Notes: a model not told the origin generated them from the letters alone. A stretch of 64,000 nt of DNA from Selaginella tamariscina (GCA_003024785.1 PUQB01000198.1:105224-169223), one strand, 5' to 3'. Counted from the stretch's first letter, positions 34,298 to 53,313 are shown. Made by a program: numbers and translations.

Positions 34298-35214
34298 ATA
34301 CTATTTAGCATTATTACATTACAGTTATTGTCATTTAATATTAACCACCTTTAACTGTCGGATTTGAGATGTGATATGATTTTTGATGAAGTATCAGTAA
34401 CAGTTAAAATGCATTAGTAAACAATAGCATGTCTGTATAAATATGATAATACTAGTGTACACATATTTATATTGTCTTTAGAGCATGCATGTAACTTCAA
34501 AATAAAACAGATATGTATAAACGTATTCATTATTATTTATACATTCTAGTTTATTATAATATTACTTTAATACTTATATTATTATGACAATACAATTAGA
34601 ATATTCTAATTTATATTGTATAGCATATTGTATAGGATCGTTTGAAAGATTAGAAATACATCGACTTTAACACACCCACACACACATTTATAAGGCGCCT
34701 TAAGAAATCAGCATTCTTATGTTGGATTAATAAAGGAGGCTTAGTTTATGTCTTTATTTATACACATAGAATATTAATTCAAATGTGTTTAATGCATTTG
34801 CACATTATTATCAATGATGTGGACAACATGCATTTACTTAACAAAATTTATGATAAGCCTATGTGTACAAAACATTATATTTCAATTTTAATGTAATTTA
34901 GATTATCTAAAATGTCAAGTGACTAATTTGAACCGTTCGAGATCAACATTTCAATCGTTCAAATAAACCACATGAAGTTCAAATAACTTTTAGTGATAAT
35001 TTTGATTAAAATTTAATATTAAACAAGTGTTCCACTACATTTTAGTCCCAATCAAATAAGGTTGTACTCGATAATGTGTAAAAAAGTATAGTAAAATATA
35101 ATACTTGAAAAAGATATATATAACAATTTTTCAGAGTTTGTAGTGCTACCATGCATAAAGTGAACCTACAAATTATTATTAGTAGAGTCAAAAAATGTTA
35201 TGGATTAATAATAA
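34081..35214. other. AT-rich intergenic DNA, no gene
   Basis: No open frame with coding character. It includes the (AG)n run listed separately. Confidence 0.55.
34245..34295. repeat. (AG)n microsatellite, about 25 units
   Basis: Uninterrupted AG dinucleotides following an AT-rich palindromic stretch. Confidence 0.95.
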
Positions 35215-35219
35215 AGACT

Positions 35220-35366
35220 TGTAAAATCTACGTGTATGGCTGCATGTGCACATACTATTATTAGCGTAGTGGATTTTGATAGCCGTCGGATTGGATTCAA
35301 TCTGGACCACTTCTTGTATATAAGTTAGGGTTTCTGAACTAATGGATATACACATTTTATATTCCG
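35220..35366 (+). repeat. 5' LTR of the short-LTR Gypsy element
   Basis: It starts TGTAAAATCTACGTG and contains TTGTATATAAGTTAGGGTTTCTG, a TATA box with a telo-box-like motif just after it. The 3' copy differs by a few bases and one short insertion (TCGC). Confidence 0.85.
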
Positions 35367-35520
35367 AGCTCTCACATTGGTGGAGGTGAGGGGCACCTCT
35401 AATTGTCCCTACGGAGTGCTCGGATTTGTGTCTTTTTATCAATTTTCTTTGTCTTCTTAGGTCTAGCTTTTCCATTGTCTAGATCTATTCCTTTCTTGTG
35501 GATTTTGTCTTTCTTCGTCC

Positions 35521-36480
35521 ATGAATCCACAACAGGCAAATCCCTTGTCTGTGGAGCAGTTACTCATGCAGTTGTTGGATGCCATGCGTGTGCAACTGAA
35601 CAATCATTCTCAGTTGATGGCAGCATTCACAGTCCAGGGTACTCCTCCTACTCATGTTGCAAACCCCCTGTCCACCGGATTTCTTTCGCGGAAATCCTGA
35701 GATGATGTGTACCATTGGTTTGACCACTTCACTTGGTTGCCACATATCATTCGTGGGACGGTGCTCAGTGTTTGCGCGAGTTTCCTACTTGTCTTCAAGG
35801 GACGGCGTTGCAGTGGTACAATGGTCTGGACGTTGCAACTCGTGGAGATTGGAATATTCTTCCAGAGATCTTCAAACGTGCATTTGGGCATGCGGACGAC
35901 TGTGATGATGCTTTTCAGCAGTTGCATCGTATTCGTCAGGAGCCATCTGAGTCGGTGATGCAGTTTGGTGTTCGCTTTCGAAGCCTTTTGCTGCGTGCAG
36001 AACCTAACATGTCGGAACGCATCAAGTTAGGTATGTTGTGGCCAGCACTTCGTCAAGACCTTGTGGGGCTTGTGCATGCACTAGCTCCAGTGACTCTTGA
36101 CGATGCTTTGAGGCTGGCACAACGATATGAGTCGTCACCTCTCCCACTTGCGCCTTCACGTGCTCTTGTTCCACTTCATGTTGGGGATGGACCTGCTCCG
36201 ATGGAGGTTGAGGCTGTTGCCGCTCGTGTACCAGCACAAGGTGGGGCCCGTGGACGTGCAGTTCGTTGTTGGGCGTGTGATGAGGTTGGACACACGTATC
36301 GGCGCTGTCAACGGTTTCCCGATTGGCGTCCCCCATTTCCAGGATGGAGGCCATGGCGTCAACAACGTCCGGTTGGTGCTGCTGCAGTGGAAGGTTGTGG
36401 TGGATCTTCCGGGAAACGACGAATCGCACGAGTAGAGGAGGGTCCTCGTGCGAATAAATTAGTGACCCCTCCATCTTTCT
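35521..36480 (+). pseudogene. Gag of the short-LTR Gypsy element
   Basis: ATG at 35521 opens MNPQQANPLSVEQLLMQLLD. The core continues in the 325-residue frame from 35733, with LREFPTCLQGTALQWYNGLD, then FAFGHADDCDDAFQQLHRIR-like helices and MLWPALRQDLVGLV. A single CCHC zinc knuckle, CWACDEVGHTYRRC, lies at about 36267-36308. A frame change near 35700 separates the start from the core. It forms the virus-like particle and packages RNA in intact relatives. Confidence 0.75.
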
Positions 36481-36559
36481 TTCGGGAGTATCATCAAGGG
36501 GTTCACTCGGCACCAAATCATCCGGTTTTCACTTTTCAAGCTCGTTTAATCACACGCCA

Positions 36560-36850
36560 CGTCCTGTTTTCCTTTCAGTGTTGGTGGATACAGGTTCAGT
36601 TTGTCCTCTTTTCTCAATCTGTTGCTACACGTTGCAGCCTTCATTTGCGTCGTAGAACCAGTCTTCATTCTGTACGGCAACGGACATACTCATGCTTGTT
36701 CGCGGGATGAAGTGGACATTGTTGTTCGTGTGGATGATTGAGCTCGAGCTTCAATCTTTGCGGGTGGTGCCGAGTCAAGCTTTTCACCTTATTCTTGGTA
36801 TGGATTGGTTAACTCGCAATCATGCCAAGTGTGACTTTGAAAAGTCTCCC
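36560..36850 (+). pseudogene. Protease of the short-LTR Gypsy element
   Basis: VLVDTGSVCPLF at about 36578-36613 carries the catalytic D-T-G-S, in a frame different from the gag frame before it. FHLILGMDWLTRNHA (about 36783-36827) is the conserved I-L-G-M-D-W-L motif. A slip lies between the two. Confidence 0.75.
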
Positions 36851-36926
36851 CCTTGTTTGACTCTCCCTCGTCTTTCTTCCATTCCTCTTACTTTATTCCA
36901 CTTCGTTCCATCTGCTTCCATCACTT

Positions 36927-38150
36927 TTGTCTCACCCTATTTCCAACCATTTTCCCTTCATGCTCTTCCTTTTCTTCTTGGATCCATCAGATGATCGTCG
37001 TGCTGTAGTTGTTGATCAACTCAAGAAGGAGTATGCTGATCTTTTCAACTTCGACTTGTCATCTGGGGCCAAGATTGCGACACGCCACCCTATTCCAACT
37101 GGAGATGCTAGGCCAATCAAGGTACCTGTTCGGCGTCGATCACCAAAGGAGCTCAAGATCTTACGAGCGAATGTCAAAGAGATGTTGGAGAAGGGTGTTA
37201 TCCGAAATCTCGAAGTCCTTGGGCGTGCGAACCTCACCTTGTGACGAAGCCTGATGGGAGCGTTCGATTCTGCATTGACTATCGCCCATTAAATGAGGTA
37301 ACCGTCTCAGATGTGTACCCACTTCCTCATACTGCAGACCTTTTGGATCGACTGGGGCGGAGCCGTTGGTTCACCAAGTTAGATCTCGCATCTGGATATT
37401 GGCAAGTTCCGATGGCTGACATGGACATTCCCAAGACTGCTTTTCGGACACCATTTGGCCTGTACGAGTTCTGGTGATGCCTTTCGGTTTGAGCAATGCT
37501 CCAGCAACTTTCCAGCGTATGATGGACGAGGTTCTTTGCGACATGCCGGAGGTGACTGCCGATTTCATCGATGATGTTTTGATCCATTCGGATGGAACGT
37601 GGGAGGAGCATGTCGGTGATGTACGTAAGGTTTTGGATCGGCTGCGGGAAGTTGGTTTGAAGTTGAAGCCATCTAAGTGTGTGTTTGGATCAAAGGACAC
37701 CACTTATCTGGGTTATCGCATTTCACGTGAAGGTTTGCAAGTCGATCCTGACAAACTAGTTGCAGTTTTGAAGTTCCCTACGCCAAAGTGTGTGAATGAT
37801 GTGCAACGCTTTCTTGGCAAGGTACAATATCTGGGTCGTTTTGTGGATCATCTTTCAGATCGTACTGCACCGTTGCGCGCGTTGTTGAAATCGTCAATGA
37901 CTTCTTTTGTTTGGTCTAAGGATTGCAAGCAGGCATTTGCAGATCTCAAAGAGTTGTTGACGACTCCTCCAGTTTTGGCGTACCCGGATTACACCCGTCC
38001 TTTCATCTTGCGTGTAGATGCTTCTGACATCGGCCTCGGGGGTATTGATGCAGGAGAGTACGAGTGTTCCTGGCCAACGACATCCCATTGCGTACATCAG
38101 CCGTACATTGCAGCCAGCAGAGGTGAATTACTCCGACAGAAAAGGAGTGT
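36927..38150 (+). CDS. Reverse transcriptase and RNase H region of the short-LTR element
   Basis: The frames 36927-37244, 37241-37477 and 37474-38154 follow each other with two single-base steps. Motifs are RFCIDYRPLNEVTVSDVYPL, LDLASGYWQVPM, MPFGLSNAPATFQRMM, and a catalytic box reading FIDD (37564-37575) in place of the common YIDD or YLDD. The thumb reads FLGYxIS-like (TYLGYRISREGLQVDP) and FLGKVQYLGRFV. The RNase H start DASDIGLGGI (about 38017) precedes another slip. The two steps at 37.24 and 37.47 kb are the only breaks in the palm. Confidence 0.85.
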
Positions 38151-38416
38151 CTAGCAGCAGTTTGGGGTTTTGAGAAGCTCCATGCCTACTTGCATGGTTC
38201 GACGTTGTTGGAAGGCGATCATGCAGCAGTCACTTCGTTGTTGAAGCGGAATTTGATTGGTCGTACTGCTCGGTGGGCCTTGAAACTTCAAATTTACGAC
38301 TTTGAAGTTGTTCATCGTCCAGGGAGTTCCATGGCTGATGCTGATGCTCTTTCTCGGGCTCCTCTTCCACCTTCTCTCTCTTTGTTGCCCCAGAGGAACC
38401 AGTTGTTCCAGCTTCA

Positions 38417-39837
38417 GTGGACTTTTTGGATGAAGATTCCGTACCATCAGCAGTTGCTGTGCTTGACGTTCAGTGTCCGCAGAATGCAGAGTTAGATTTG
38501 CCGTCTTTGGATGAGGTTCGGGAAGCTCAAAAGGTTGAGCCGTGGATTCGAAGGCTTCGTGATGGGTTTGAGAATCCTGCATCACTTGCTGATGACTTGC
38601 CTTTCAGGCATTTACATTCACAGTATCGCCTTCAGGATGACCTTCTTTATTTTGTGGGGACTGATCCAGATGATCCTTTGCGGTTGGTGGTGCCTTCAAT
38701 CTTCATTCCACGCTTCCTCCATGCTTACCATGACTCTCCTATTCTTGGCGGGCACATGGGACATCGTCGGGTGATGGAGAAGCTGCACAGATCTTTCTAT
38801 TGGCCGGAGTTGCGAGGAGATGTGATTCGGTATGTGCGTAGTTGTGTGTGGTGCCAAGCTCGCAATACTCCCCCATGTGCTTCGGAAGGACGGTTGGAGT
38901 CAATTGCAGTTTCTCGTTTGTTTGAATTGGTGGCATTTGATTTGATGGGTCAACTGCTGGTAACGAGTACGTTATTATTGCTTCTGATTACCTAACTCGT
39001 TGGGTAGAAGTTGGTGCTCTTGCTAGTGCGACTGCTTCTGCTGTTGGTCAGTTTCTCCTGAATCGGGTCGTGTTTCAGCATTCTTGTCCGGAGCGAATTC
39101 TCTCGGATAATGGTCCTGCATTTATGGCTGAGGCATTTCATGTTTTGACATCTCGATAGGGATACGCCACACTTTCACAAGTGCTTATCATCCTCAGACA
39201 GATGGTTTAGTGAAACGGCTCAGTCAGAACCTTCAAGGGGATGATCGCAAAGTATGTGAACTTTCAACATTCAGATTGGGATGGTTATCTGCCGTCTCTC
39301 CGATATGCTTATGTCACTGGAGTTCAAAGTTCCATTGGTACTTCCCCATATAAGCTTTGTATGGTCATGACCCGGTGTTGCCAACGGAGTTGGGTTTGCC
39401 TTCTCGGTTACCGCGAGCTGCTGATGCTAGGTCGTGGGATCGGTATCTGACGAGCATTCTTCCATTGGTTCGTGCGGAGTCAGCAGAACACTTGGGCCGC
39501 GTACAAGTAGGACAACAACAACGCTACAACTCGCATCATCGTCCTCCTGCGGAGTACAAGGTTGATGAACTGGTGTTGGTTCGTTTTCCCAAGCTTACGG
39601 TACGTGGTTTAGCTAAGAGTCTCCTTCCTCATGGAAAGGACCGTATCGAGTGTTACGGCAAGTAGGCCACAGGTTTATGAGGTTCGGCACGACATTCAAC
39701 CCGATCCTCCGGAGATTGTACATGTACAACGGTTGAAGCATTTTGTGCAACGGGAACAAGTTGTGCCGCCTACAGATCCACCAGTGCCTCCTCCTGATGT
39801 TCCTCCAGATCCGGGCCCGTCTACAAGAGAACCCTAA
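38417..39837 (+). pseudogene. Integrase and C-terminal tail of the short-LTR element
   Basis: The zinc domain reads HMGHRRVMEKLHRSFYWPEL then SCVWCQARNTP (H-H-C-C). The core has AFDLMGQL with the first Asp at about 38938, ILSDNGPAFMAEAF with the second at about 39104, and AYHPQTDGLVERL-like sequence for the Glu near 39190. The tail (39631-39837) is proline-rich, PPTDPPVPPPDVPPDPG, ending at TAA before the purine tract. There is no chromodomain. Slips occur near 38.99, 39.16 and 39.36 kb. Confidence 0.75.
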
Positions 39838-39869
39838 CCAACTTACACCCTTCCGAGAGGAGGGGATGA

Positions 39870-40020
39870 TGTAAGATCCACGTGTACGGCTGCATGTGCA
39901 CATACTATTATTAGCGTAGTGGATTTTGATAGCCGTCGGATTGGATTCAATCTGGACCACTCGCTCTTGTATATAAGTTAGGGTTTCTGAACTAATGGAT
40001 ATACACATTTTATATTCACA
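39870..40020 (+). repeat. 3' LTR of the short-LTR Gypsy element
   Basis: Starts TGTAAGATCCACGTG; partner of 35220-35366. Confidence 0.85.
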
Positions 40021-40024
40021 GACT

Positions 40025-40557
40025 TTATTATTAATATAGTTTCATTACTAATTTGTAGCATTTTTTAATTACGGATTTAAACACTGATTTATTAGGCTTT
40101 TAAAACCCTAATTATAATTAATTAAAGAAATCCCTTACGATTCAATGGAAATTGTTAACTGGTAATTTAGTTTTTAATTTAATTAATAATGATAGTTTAT
40201 TAATGGTGTATTATTTTTTTTACTGAGGGGCTAAACAATCACCTCTAGTGGCTTAAATTAATGAATATAATTAAAATAAATTATTTATTCTATCGTGGGT
40301 TTGTATTTCTACTTAGTAGTTATTTATTATTTATAATCTACATGGCACCTAGCCAAATAATCAAGCAATTTTACTGGATTGTACTGTCACTAGACATAAA
40401 TTAACAACATGTATCCCAAGATTAATTAATTAGGTTTTTTTTTTTTTTTAACTTTAAAAAAAAATAATAAAAAGAGGATACACAATGGAAGATATATGAC
40501 TTGAAAATAAAAAGTGACCAGAAGATTTACCAAAATGTCAACCATTTACATATAAAA

Positions 40558-40595
<38 letters not shown>

Positions 40596-41815
40596 CACAC
40601 ACACATTTGATATATTTAATAATTTATTTTGCAGAAAGAACATCAACAAAGGCATTAATGTAAATAATATGCATGGTCTTTGGAAGGTCTCTCATTTATA
40701 ATACACATATAAATGTATATGTATGTGTATGTGTATATATATAATGTTGTTTTATTTAAATTAAAATGTCATAAGTTTTGTATGAGATTAATAAAAATAT
40801 GCACAAAACTATATTTAAATTTAAATATATATACATTTGTACAGAAATCGACATATCTATATATGTATAGAGAGAGAGTGACAATAAACAATCGATTCTT
40901 ATGTATACATAGACGTACATATATATGTACATGAGTATTATTATATATATAGATATAATATATTATACGTAGAGTGTGTAACAATTAGAAAATAGCTCTC
41001 TTTCTCTTACACACCCACATGTTTGTGTGTAATATAATATATATAAAATAAGAGAAACATTAATAACGATTCCACATAAGAAAAATAACAATTGAGACAT
41101 TAAAGAGTTGAAGTTTAACATATTTTTTTAATTAAAGATATTAAATAGGTGCACCTTCATTGCATATATATTGTACCCTTTAGTAACTAGGTAAATGGAA
41201 ATTAATTTATTTAAAATTTTAATAAATCACTTTAATGGAAAAGCCACTCGTATAAAAAAGCATACTGATAGTTACTATTTGGTATTTTTTTAGTTTACCG
41301 AGGACCACCCGATAATGGAAAGTAGGCATGTATATAACACATTCTATACATGTTATACGTAATAATAATAATAATTATCATTAGCGTTCTAATGTCCGTA
41401 TTAGCCCAACAACATGCAAGATTATGCCACCTAAGATATTATTAATATATTTTTTAAAACAATTTTAAAGTTGAAATGAAATATAATTTATCTAATTAAG
41501 AATATATTATATTCACATTTTAAAAGTATATATATTATACAAAAATATGCATATAATTAGTCCTCAGCTCATGTTACCCTTCATTAGGGCGCAAACTGAT
41601 CTCTGCAGCAAATACGGGTTTCTTTATGTGACGTCCAAAAATCCACGTCGGACGCCGCACAAGATCGAGCATCCTGGGGTGAATAAGCATCTTTTTTTTA
41701 TAATTATTTACTTATTCACATATATATATACATAATATACATCATATTATATACATATTATGTCCAGTAGATACTATGAATAATTTTAAGCTGATACAAA
41801 GTACATTAGAATTAA
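40025..41815. other. AT-rich intergenic DNA with (AT)n(AC)n microsatellite, no gene
   Basis: A compound repeat lies at about 40561-40606. Short open frames here are low complexity. A GC-richer patch at 41570-41680 (TTCATTAGGGCGCAAACTGATC, GACGTCCAAAAATCCACGTCGG) may be an isolated exon remnant, but no family is evident. Confidence 0.5.
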
Positions 41816-42306
41816 GGAAAAATTATATTTATATCCTTAAAATTTATCATATTATATATATACCTTTAGAAATTTTATATATTACATATATATTTTTTTA
41901 AAAAATTTAAATTTACATATATACCTTTAAAAAATTTTAATTATAATATTTTAATTTTTTAAAATAATAATATTAATTAAAATATTTTTTTAATTTATAA
42001 TATATTACAAATGAAATAATTAAAGTTTATTAAGTGTTAAATATTAAAAAATTATCATAATAGAAAATAAAATATTTTTAAAAATAATTATATTATATTA
42101 TGTTATAGGTTGTATTTGGGACCAAATATAATAAAATATAAATTAATTATAATTTTTTATTAAATTTTTTAAATATTTTTTAATTTTTTAATTTGAAATT
42201 TATGAAGTTTTTAAATTAAATTTTAAAGGTATATATGTAAATATAAATTTTTTAAAAATATATATATAAATATGATAAATTTCAAAGGTATAAATGTAAT
42301 TTTCCC
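41816..42306. mobile_element. MITE-like element with long AT-rich terminal inverted repeats
   Basis: The left end GGAAAAATTATATTTATATCC and following CTTAAAATTTATCATATT are mirrored at the right end by AATATGATAAATTTCAAAGG and TAAATGTAATTTTCCC. Inverted similarity extends about 120 bp per arm, including a second pair of TATATATACCTTTA motifs. ATTAAGG flanks both sides, but the palindrome continues into it, so the exact ends are uncertain. There is no coding frame. Confidence 0.65.
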
Positions 42307-42640
42307 TATAATTAAGGATCAATTCTTTTAAAATTGAATATATTAATATCTTGTATTGGAACTTAAGACAGTAACGATGATATATCCTAGTTGAATATCT
42401 TAAATTTTATTTTAATAGTTTGTCAAATAAATCAAAATAGGCCTAGAAACTAACGATAATAAATTTTATTTAACATATAATAGCGTTTTATATTAAAGCT
42501 GCTTCAAAACTCCTTATACGAATATAGTTAAATAGATATTCTCTATTACTTAACTCTAAAATATTTATGCATATATTATATATATGTTTAAAATAAATTA
42601 GAATTAATAACTAATTACATTTAATATTAATTTCCCTCAG
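42307..42640. other. AT-rich promoter-side DNA of the Nudix gene
   Basis: Nothing recognised. GC content rises at 42650, where the probable transcribed leader of the Nudix gene starts. Confidence 0.4.
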
Positions 42641-42649
42641 ATTTTGCAA

Positions 42650-43629
42650 AGGTATATTCTAGTGGCAATTCGAACTGTCCGTACTCCGTACGCGAGCAAC
42701 ACGTGTGGTGATCTCGTACAATTAGGGTTCATACATTGCGGGCGTTGTGTGAGCAGCCACAGAAAGCGACAAGCGTTTCCGAATCCATATTTGACTTCAA
42801 CAAAAACAGGTATTTTAATTTATTTATTTTATTAGGATTATTTATTTTTTCTCTTAATTTTTTTTAGTAATAAATCCGTGGGGCCATGGTCGCCTGCAAA
42901 TGATTCGAGCAGCGCACACAATCGCAGTAGTCGATCCTCATTTATTGAACACGTTTCGCCCATCGTGTCTGCTGTTCAATCGAGCTAATGTTCTAAGAGA
43001 ACACCGCAGCAGATTGAGCTGTAGGAACAAGGCTCAAGTCATGGCCGTTGTTAGTGTCCCTCCCCCCGGCTACCGCGCCAATGTTGGTGGTGTCTTATCA
43101 ACAAGAACAATGAGGTATGTGTATGTATACAAGAACAATGAGGTATGTGTATACACATATGTATGTATATGTGTATCTATATATAATCTTCTTTTCCAGG
43201 TTTTTTGTTGCTTCAAGGTTGGATGTTCCTGGCTCATGGCAAATGCCACAGGTAAATCCTTAACACATTCTGTTATGTATATACATATACATAAATGGGA
43301 AAATATGTATATGTATATACATATACATATACACATTTGTGAAAGGGATGTAATTATACAGGGAGGTGTTGATAAAGGGGAAGAACCACGGGAGGCAGCT
43401 ATCAGAGAGTTAAGGGAGGAGACAGGGGTTACATCTGTTGAGATTCTTGGTGAAGTAAGATATATATATTCATACACACATTTATCTTGTGATTATGTAG
43501 ATATTTCTGGGAAAGTGTGTGTACGTACATGCGTGTGTGTAGATAATTATCGAGTGCCGGATGCTACATTGTTAAATCTTTGTTGTCACACACTAACAGG
43601 ACTAATGATAAGTTATTCACAAGTTACTC

Positions 43630-43675
<46 letters not shown>

Positions 43676-44617
43676 CGAGCGAGAGCCAAAGTCTATATAT
43701 ATGATACCACATTTTATGTGTGAAAGCTGCATCACGATAAAACACATTACGTCTCCATAACACATTATATTTGTGTATTGCATATGTCTATTTAGTATAT
43801 GTATACATGTATGTGAAACTATGTATGCATATATTCAATATACATATGCAATACACAAATGTAACTTTCATGATAATGCATGTATGTATGTATCTATATC
43901 TATCTATCTATCTACACACACATGTGTTTTGCAGGTTCCGGAATGGTTGACTTACGATTTTCCTCCTGATGTCAAGACGAAAATTGCGAGGCTTTGGGGT
44001 AAAGAGTGGACCGGTCAAGCTCAGAAATGGTAATATATATGTATATAGATATAGATATACATGTACATGTAAACATGATGATGTAGATCATCTCATATAT
44101 ATCCTAGGGTCTCTCTCTCTCAATTATTATCTAAGTACGTATAATATATATATATATAAGCATACATACACAGATGTACATACCTACGTATGCACACAAC
44201 ACAGACAAATACATACGTATGCAGGTTCCTCTTTAGATTTACTGGAGATGAGAGCGAGATTGATCTAGCAGGAGATGGTAAAGAAGCTGCAGAGTTTGCA
44301 GAATGGAAGTGGCTGCCTGTACCTGAGGTCAAAAGGAGTAAGTTTTACTAATTTAAAACGTATTTTTATGTAAATTCTAAATACATTTTTATATAAGAGC
44401 CTTTGTAATGTTTAATGTATATGTGTATATACTCATGTACACAGACATCTATTGCGTGTCTGTGTGTGTGTGTGTGCGCGTGTGCGTGTGCTACACAAAA
44501 ATATGTGAATATATTTACATAAATAAACTTATTGTTTCAATGCAGGCTGTGGAGTTTAAGAAACCAGTCTATGAGAAGGTGTTTAAAGTGTTTGCTCCTA
44601 TGATTGAATCCAAGTAA
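42650..44617 (+). CDS. Nudix hydrolase, plastid or mitochondrial type (RppH/NUDT26-like)
   Basis: Six coding exons fit: 42900-43114, 43200-43251, 43362-43454, 43935-44029, 44225-44337 and 44546-44617; 42650-42810 is a likely 5' UTR exon. The first about 45 residues (MIRAAHTIAVVDPHLL, rich in Arg/Ser) resemble an organelle transit peptide; MAVVSVPPPGYRANVG starts the conserved part. The Nudix box GGVDKGEEPREAAIRELREE plus TG is complete, with the REEx metal-binding core. It is followed by PEWLTYDFP, LWGKEWTGQAQKWFLFRF and the tail VEFKKPVYEKVF. This pattern belongs to plant dinucleoside polyphosphate hydrolases related to bacterial RppH, about 215 residues. The junction of exons 5 and 6 is out of phase by one base (A|GTAAGT); GAG|GTCAAA is an in-phase but weak alternative donor. 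The donor of exon 1 is duplicated 28 bp downstream. Confidence 0.85.
43628..43686. repeat. (GT)n(GA)n microsatellite in a Nudix intron
   Basis: A short GT run followed by interrupted GA repeats lies inside the third coding intron. Confidence 0.85.
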
Positions 44618-44930
44618 AGGATTTCATTGAACACATTGTTGGACAAAATTTTTTAATGTTAGATATCATTTAATAAATGAAATGAGGATAATGTATAAAT
44701 AAAACCAAAATTTTGTAATAACGAGGATAATCATTATATGTTTCAGAAAATTTGATTTAAGTATTAAAATTTAAATTAAAGTAAAGAATAAAATATGTTT
44801 CATCTCTTCGAGTATATTCTAGAATCTTGTAGGTAAAGCATATACTATCTGTACGTAAAGTATATACTATTCCTTTACCGAGTACATACTGAACTCTGTT
44901 CTAGGGTTCTTCGATTAGGGTGAAATCGTC

Positions 44931-51216
<6,286 letters not shown>

Positions 51217-52605
51217 TTATGTAAAATAGCCTCGTGCAAATTAAATTATGGTTTTAACCATTTAATTATATAAGTTATGTAATTAATATTCAGCTATTAT
51301 ACAGTTACGTAATAAAACAAGTTTTTTAATTTAAATTTATAATAATATCTTAAAGTTTATTTAAGAAATAATTATTATTAAAATACAAATTTATCAATAT
51401 TTAAGTAAAGAGAATTTAATTTCAGAAAAAAAACCTTCAAATTAAATAATGTATTATAATTTATAATAAAATATTCTAAGAAGAATTCAAAATATGGCAC
51501 AGCATGCCTAGCGAGAAAATGCAATGTGTGTGTGTGTGTGTTCGCGCGTGTGTATACCTGTCAGTTGTAGAGAGATATATAATTTCTTATATATAATATG
51601 TATGTGGCAAGATAACTGATAGTCGATGATGTGTTTGCTTTCAAGGGATAATATGCCAATTGTCAAATGTAAAAACAAAAGATTTATATTTATTTTATTC
51701 ATTTATAAATCTTATATAAAAATACGTATTATGGACATATATATGAGTTTGTGTGCACATATGCATATATGTTATCCTTTTATATATATATATATTATAT
51801 ATATATATAATATATATATATATAAAGGTCTGAAAATTCATCAGTAATACTTAATAGAAATAATAACAATAATGACAAGCATGGTTGCAATTCATATTTC
51901 ACACTTATATTATAAATATATATTATTGTATAAACTAGTTAAGTTATATATTAAAAGCATTATATATGATAAATAAGTCATATATGTATGCATAAATATG
52001 ATTATGCTTAGGTATAGATAGAGGTGTTGTCAGAATTGTTGTCAGAATTTCATATTTGATATTAGTATATAAAAACATAATAGTATATGTGTATTAAAAG
52101 ACATATAAACATGAATTTAATCAAATATAGTATTTAAATTGTAAGGAAGTACATATGTGTTTATAAATTTATAAAATCAATTAGTAATTATATTATAATA
52201 AAATTAAAATATTAATGTTATAAGTTAATTATAAAAATTTTAAAAATTGTGAGAATTATATGAAATATATTACATGCATAAATATCTATAAATATTTACA
52301 TTTAAATACATATATATATGTGTGTGTGTGTATCTAAATCTTTTCTACTTTTAGTATATTAGATTAAATATTCATAGTATATTCTAGGATATTCTCATGA
52401 TACTTAAGTTTAGATCAAAGGTATATTCATTTTATTAATAATTAAATATTTTTTAATTATGACTTTTAATAATAAAACATATCTTAAATTCAAATATATA
52501 TATGTTAAACTCTAATTATTGCATAAGTAGATAAAACATTAAAATGTTAAAAATTGATGGTCAAGATATTGTTTTAAATTATAGTTTTTGTTATTTTTAT
52601 TATTT

Positions 52606-52646
<41 letters not shown>

Positions 52647-52705
52647 GAAATAATATTTACGTATTTTTAAATTTAAACTACATCATGTATAATTTTCTAA
52701 GTTTA
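51217..52705. other. AT-rich intergenic DNA between convergent genes, no gene
   Basis: Contains AT palindromes (51780-51826) and a (GT)n run at 52612-52643. SR140 and the dioxygenase gene end facing each other across it. Confidence 0.6.
52612..52643. repeat. (GT)n microsatellite
   Basis: About 16 GT units in the intergenic region. Confidence 0.95.
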
Positions 52706-53228
52706 CTAATTTTGAGGATAAACAAGAGGTAATAGCTTGTGTTTAGCAAGTTGGCCTTCTTTCAAGTCACTGTACCAAGTGCCAAAGCTAGTTATATCTT
52801 CATTGTGAACTTTTCTTCTTGCATATTTTGTGCAAAGCATACGAGCTCCATCCTAGATAATAATTATTAATTAATCATAATTTATTATTATTTTATGTAT
52901 AAAAATATATCGACTTTTATTTCAAATTTATAAAAAAAAAATAAAAAAACATTTAAGGTGTTATATAATAAATTTAAATTCTAACGAATTTTAAACGAGA
53001 ATATTCAAACAAAATGCAGCAGCAAAAACTTATATATGCATATGGATATGTGTGCGTGTGCGTGTGCGTGTGCGTGTGCGTGTGCGTGTGCGTGTGCGTG
53101 TGTGTGTGTTACTAACTGCAAAATAGCTAATAGTCCATGCAAATCGAGACGAAGCCATGTTTGTTCTTAAAGGCTGCTCTGAAGCCCAGTGCAAAGTCCA
53201 ACCATGGTGAGCTGTTCTGAAATGTGGA

Positions 53229-53313
<85 letters not shown>

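Larger units (their letters stand above)
35220..40020 (+). mobile_element. Full-length Ty3/Gypsy element with ~150-bp LTRs
   Basis: LTRs at 35220-35366 and 39870-40020 are nearly identical (ATTATTAGCGTAGTGGATTTTGATAGCCG and so on), starting TGTAA. AGACT flanks both sides (35215-35219 and 40020-40024, the last base of the LTR overlapping), a target duplication. A purine tract GAGAGGAGGGGATGA precedes the 3' LTR. Gene order is gag, protease, RT, RNase H, integrase, with no chromodomain. Open frames are long and the breaks few (about 35.7, 36.55, 37.24, 37.47, 38.0 and 39.0-39.4 kb), and LTR similarity is high, so insertion is fairly recent. Some of the breaks may be assembly base losses. Confidence 0.85.

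Noticed and set aside
35188..35475. Minus-strand 95-residue frame across the short LTR, with a related frame at 39613-40008
   Set aside because: Both are antisense translations of the LTR; the shared part reflects LTR identity, not a gene.
42644..42835. 63-residue frame upstream of the Nudix start as a separate protein
   Set aside because: It ends in a good GT donor and lies in the leader; more likely a 5' UTR exon than a coding gene.
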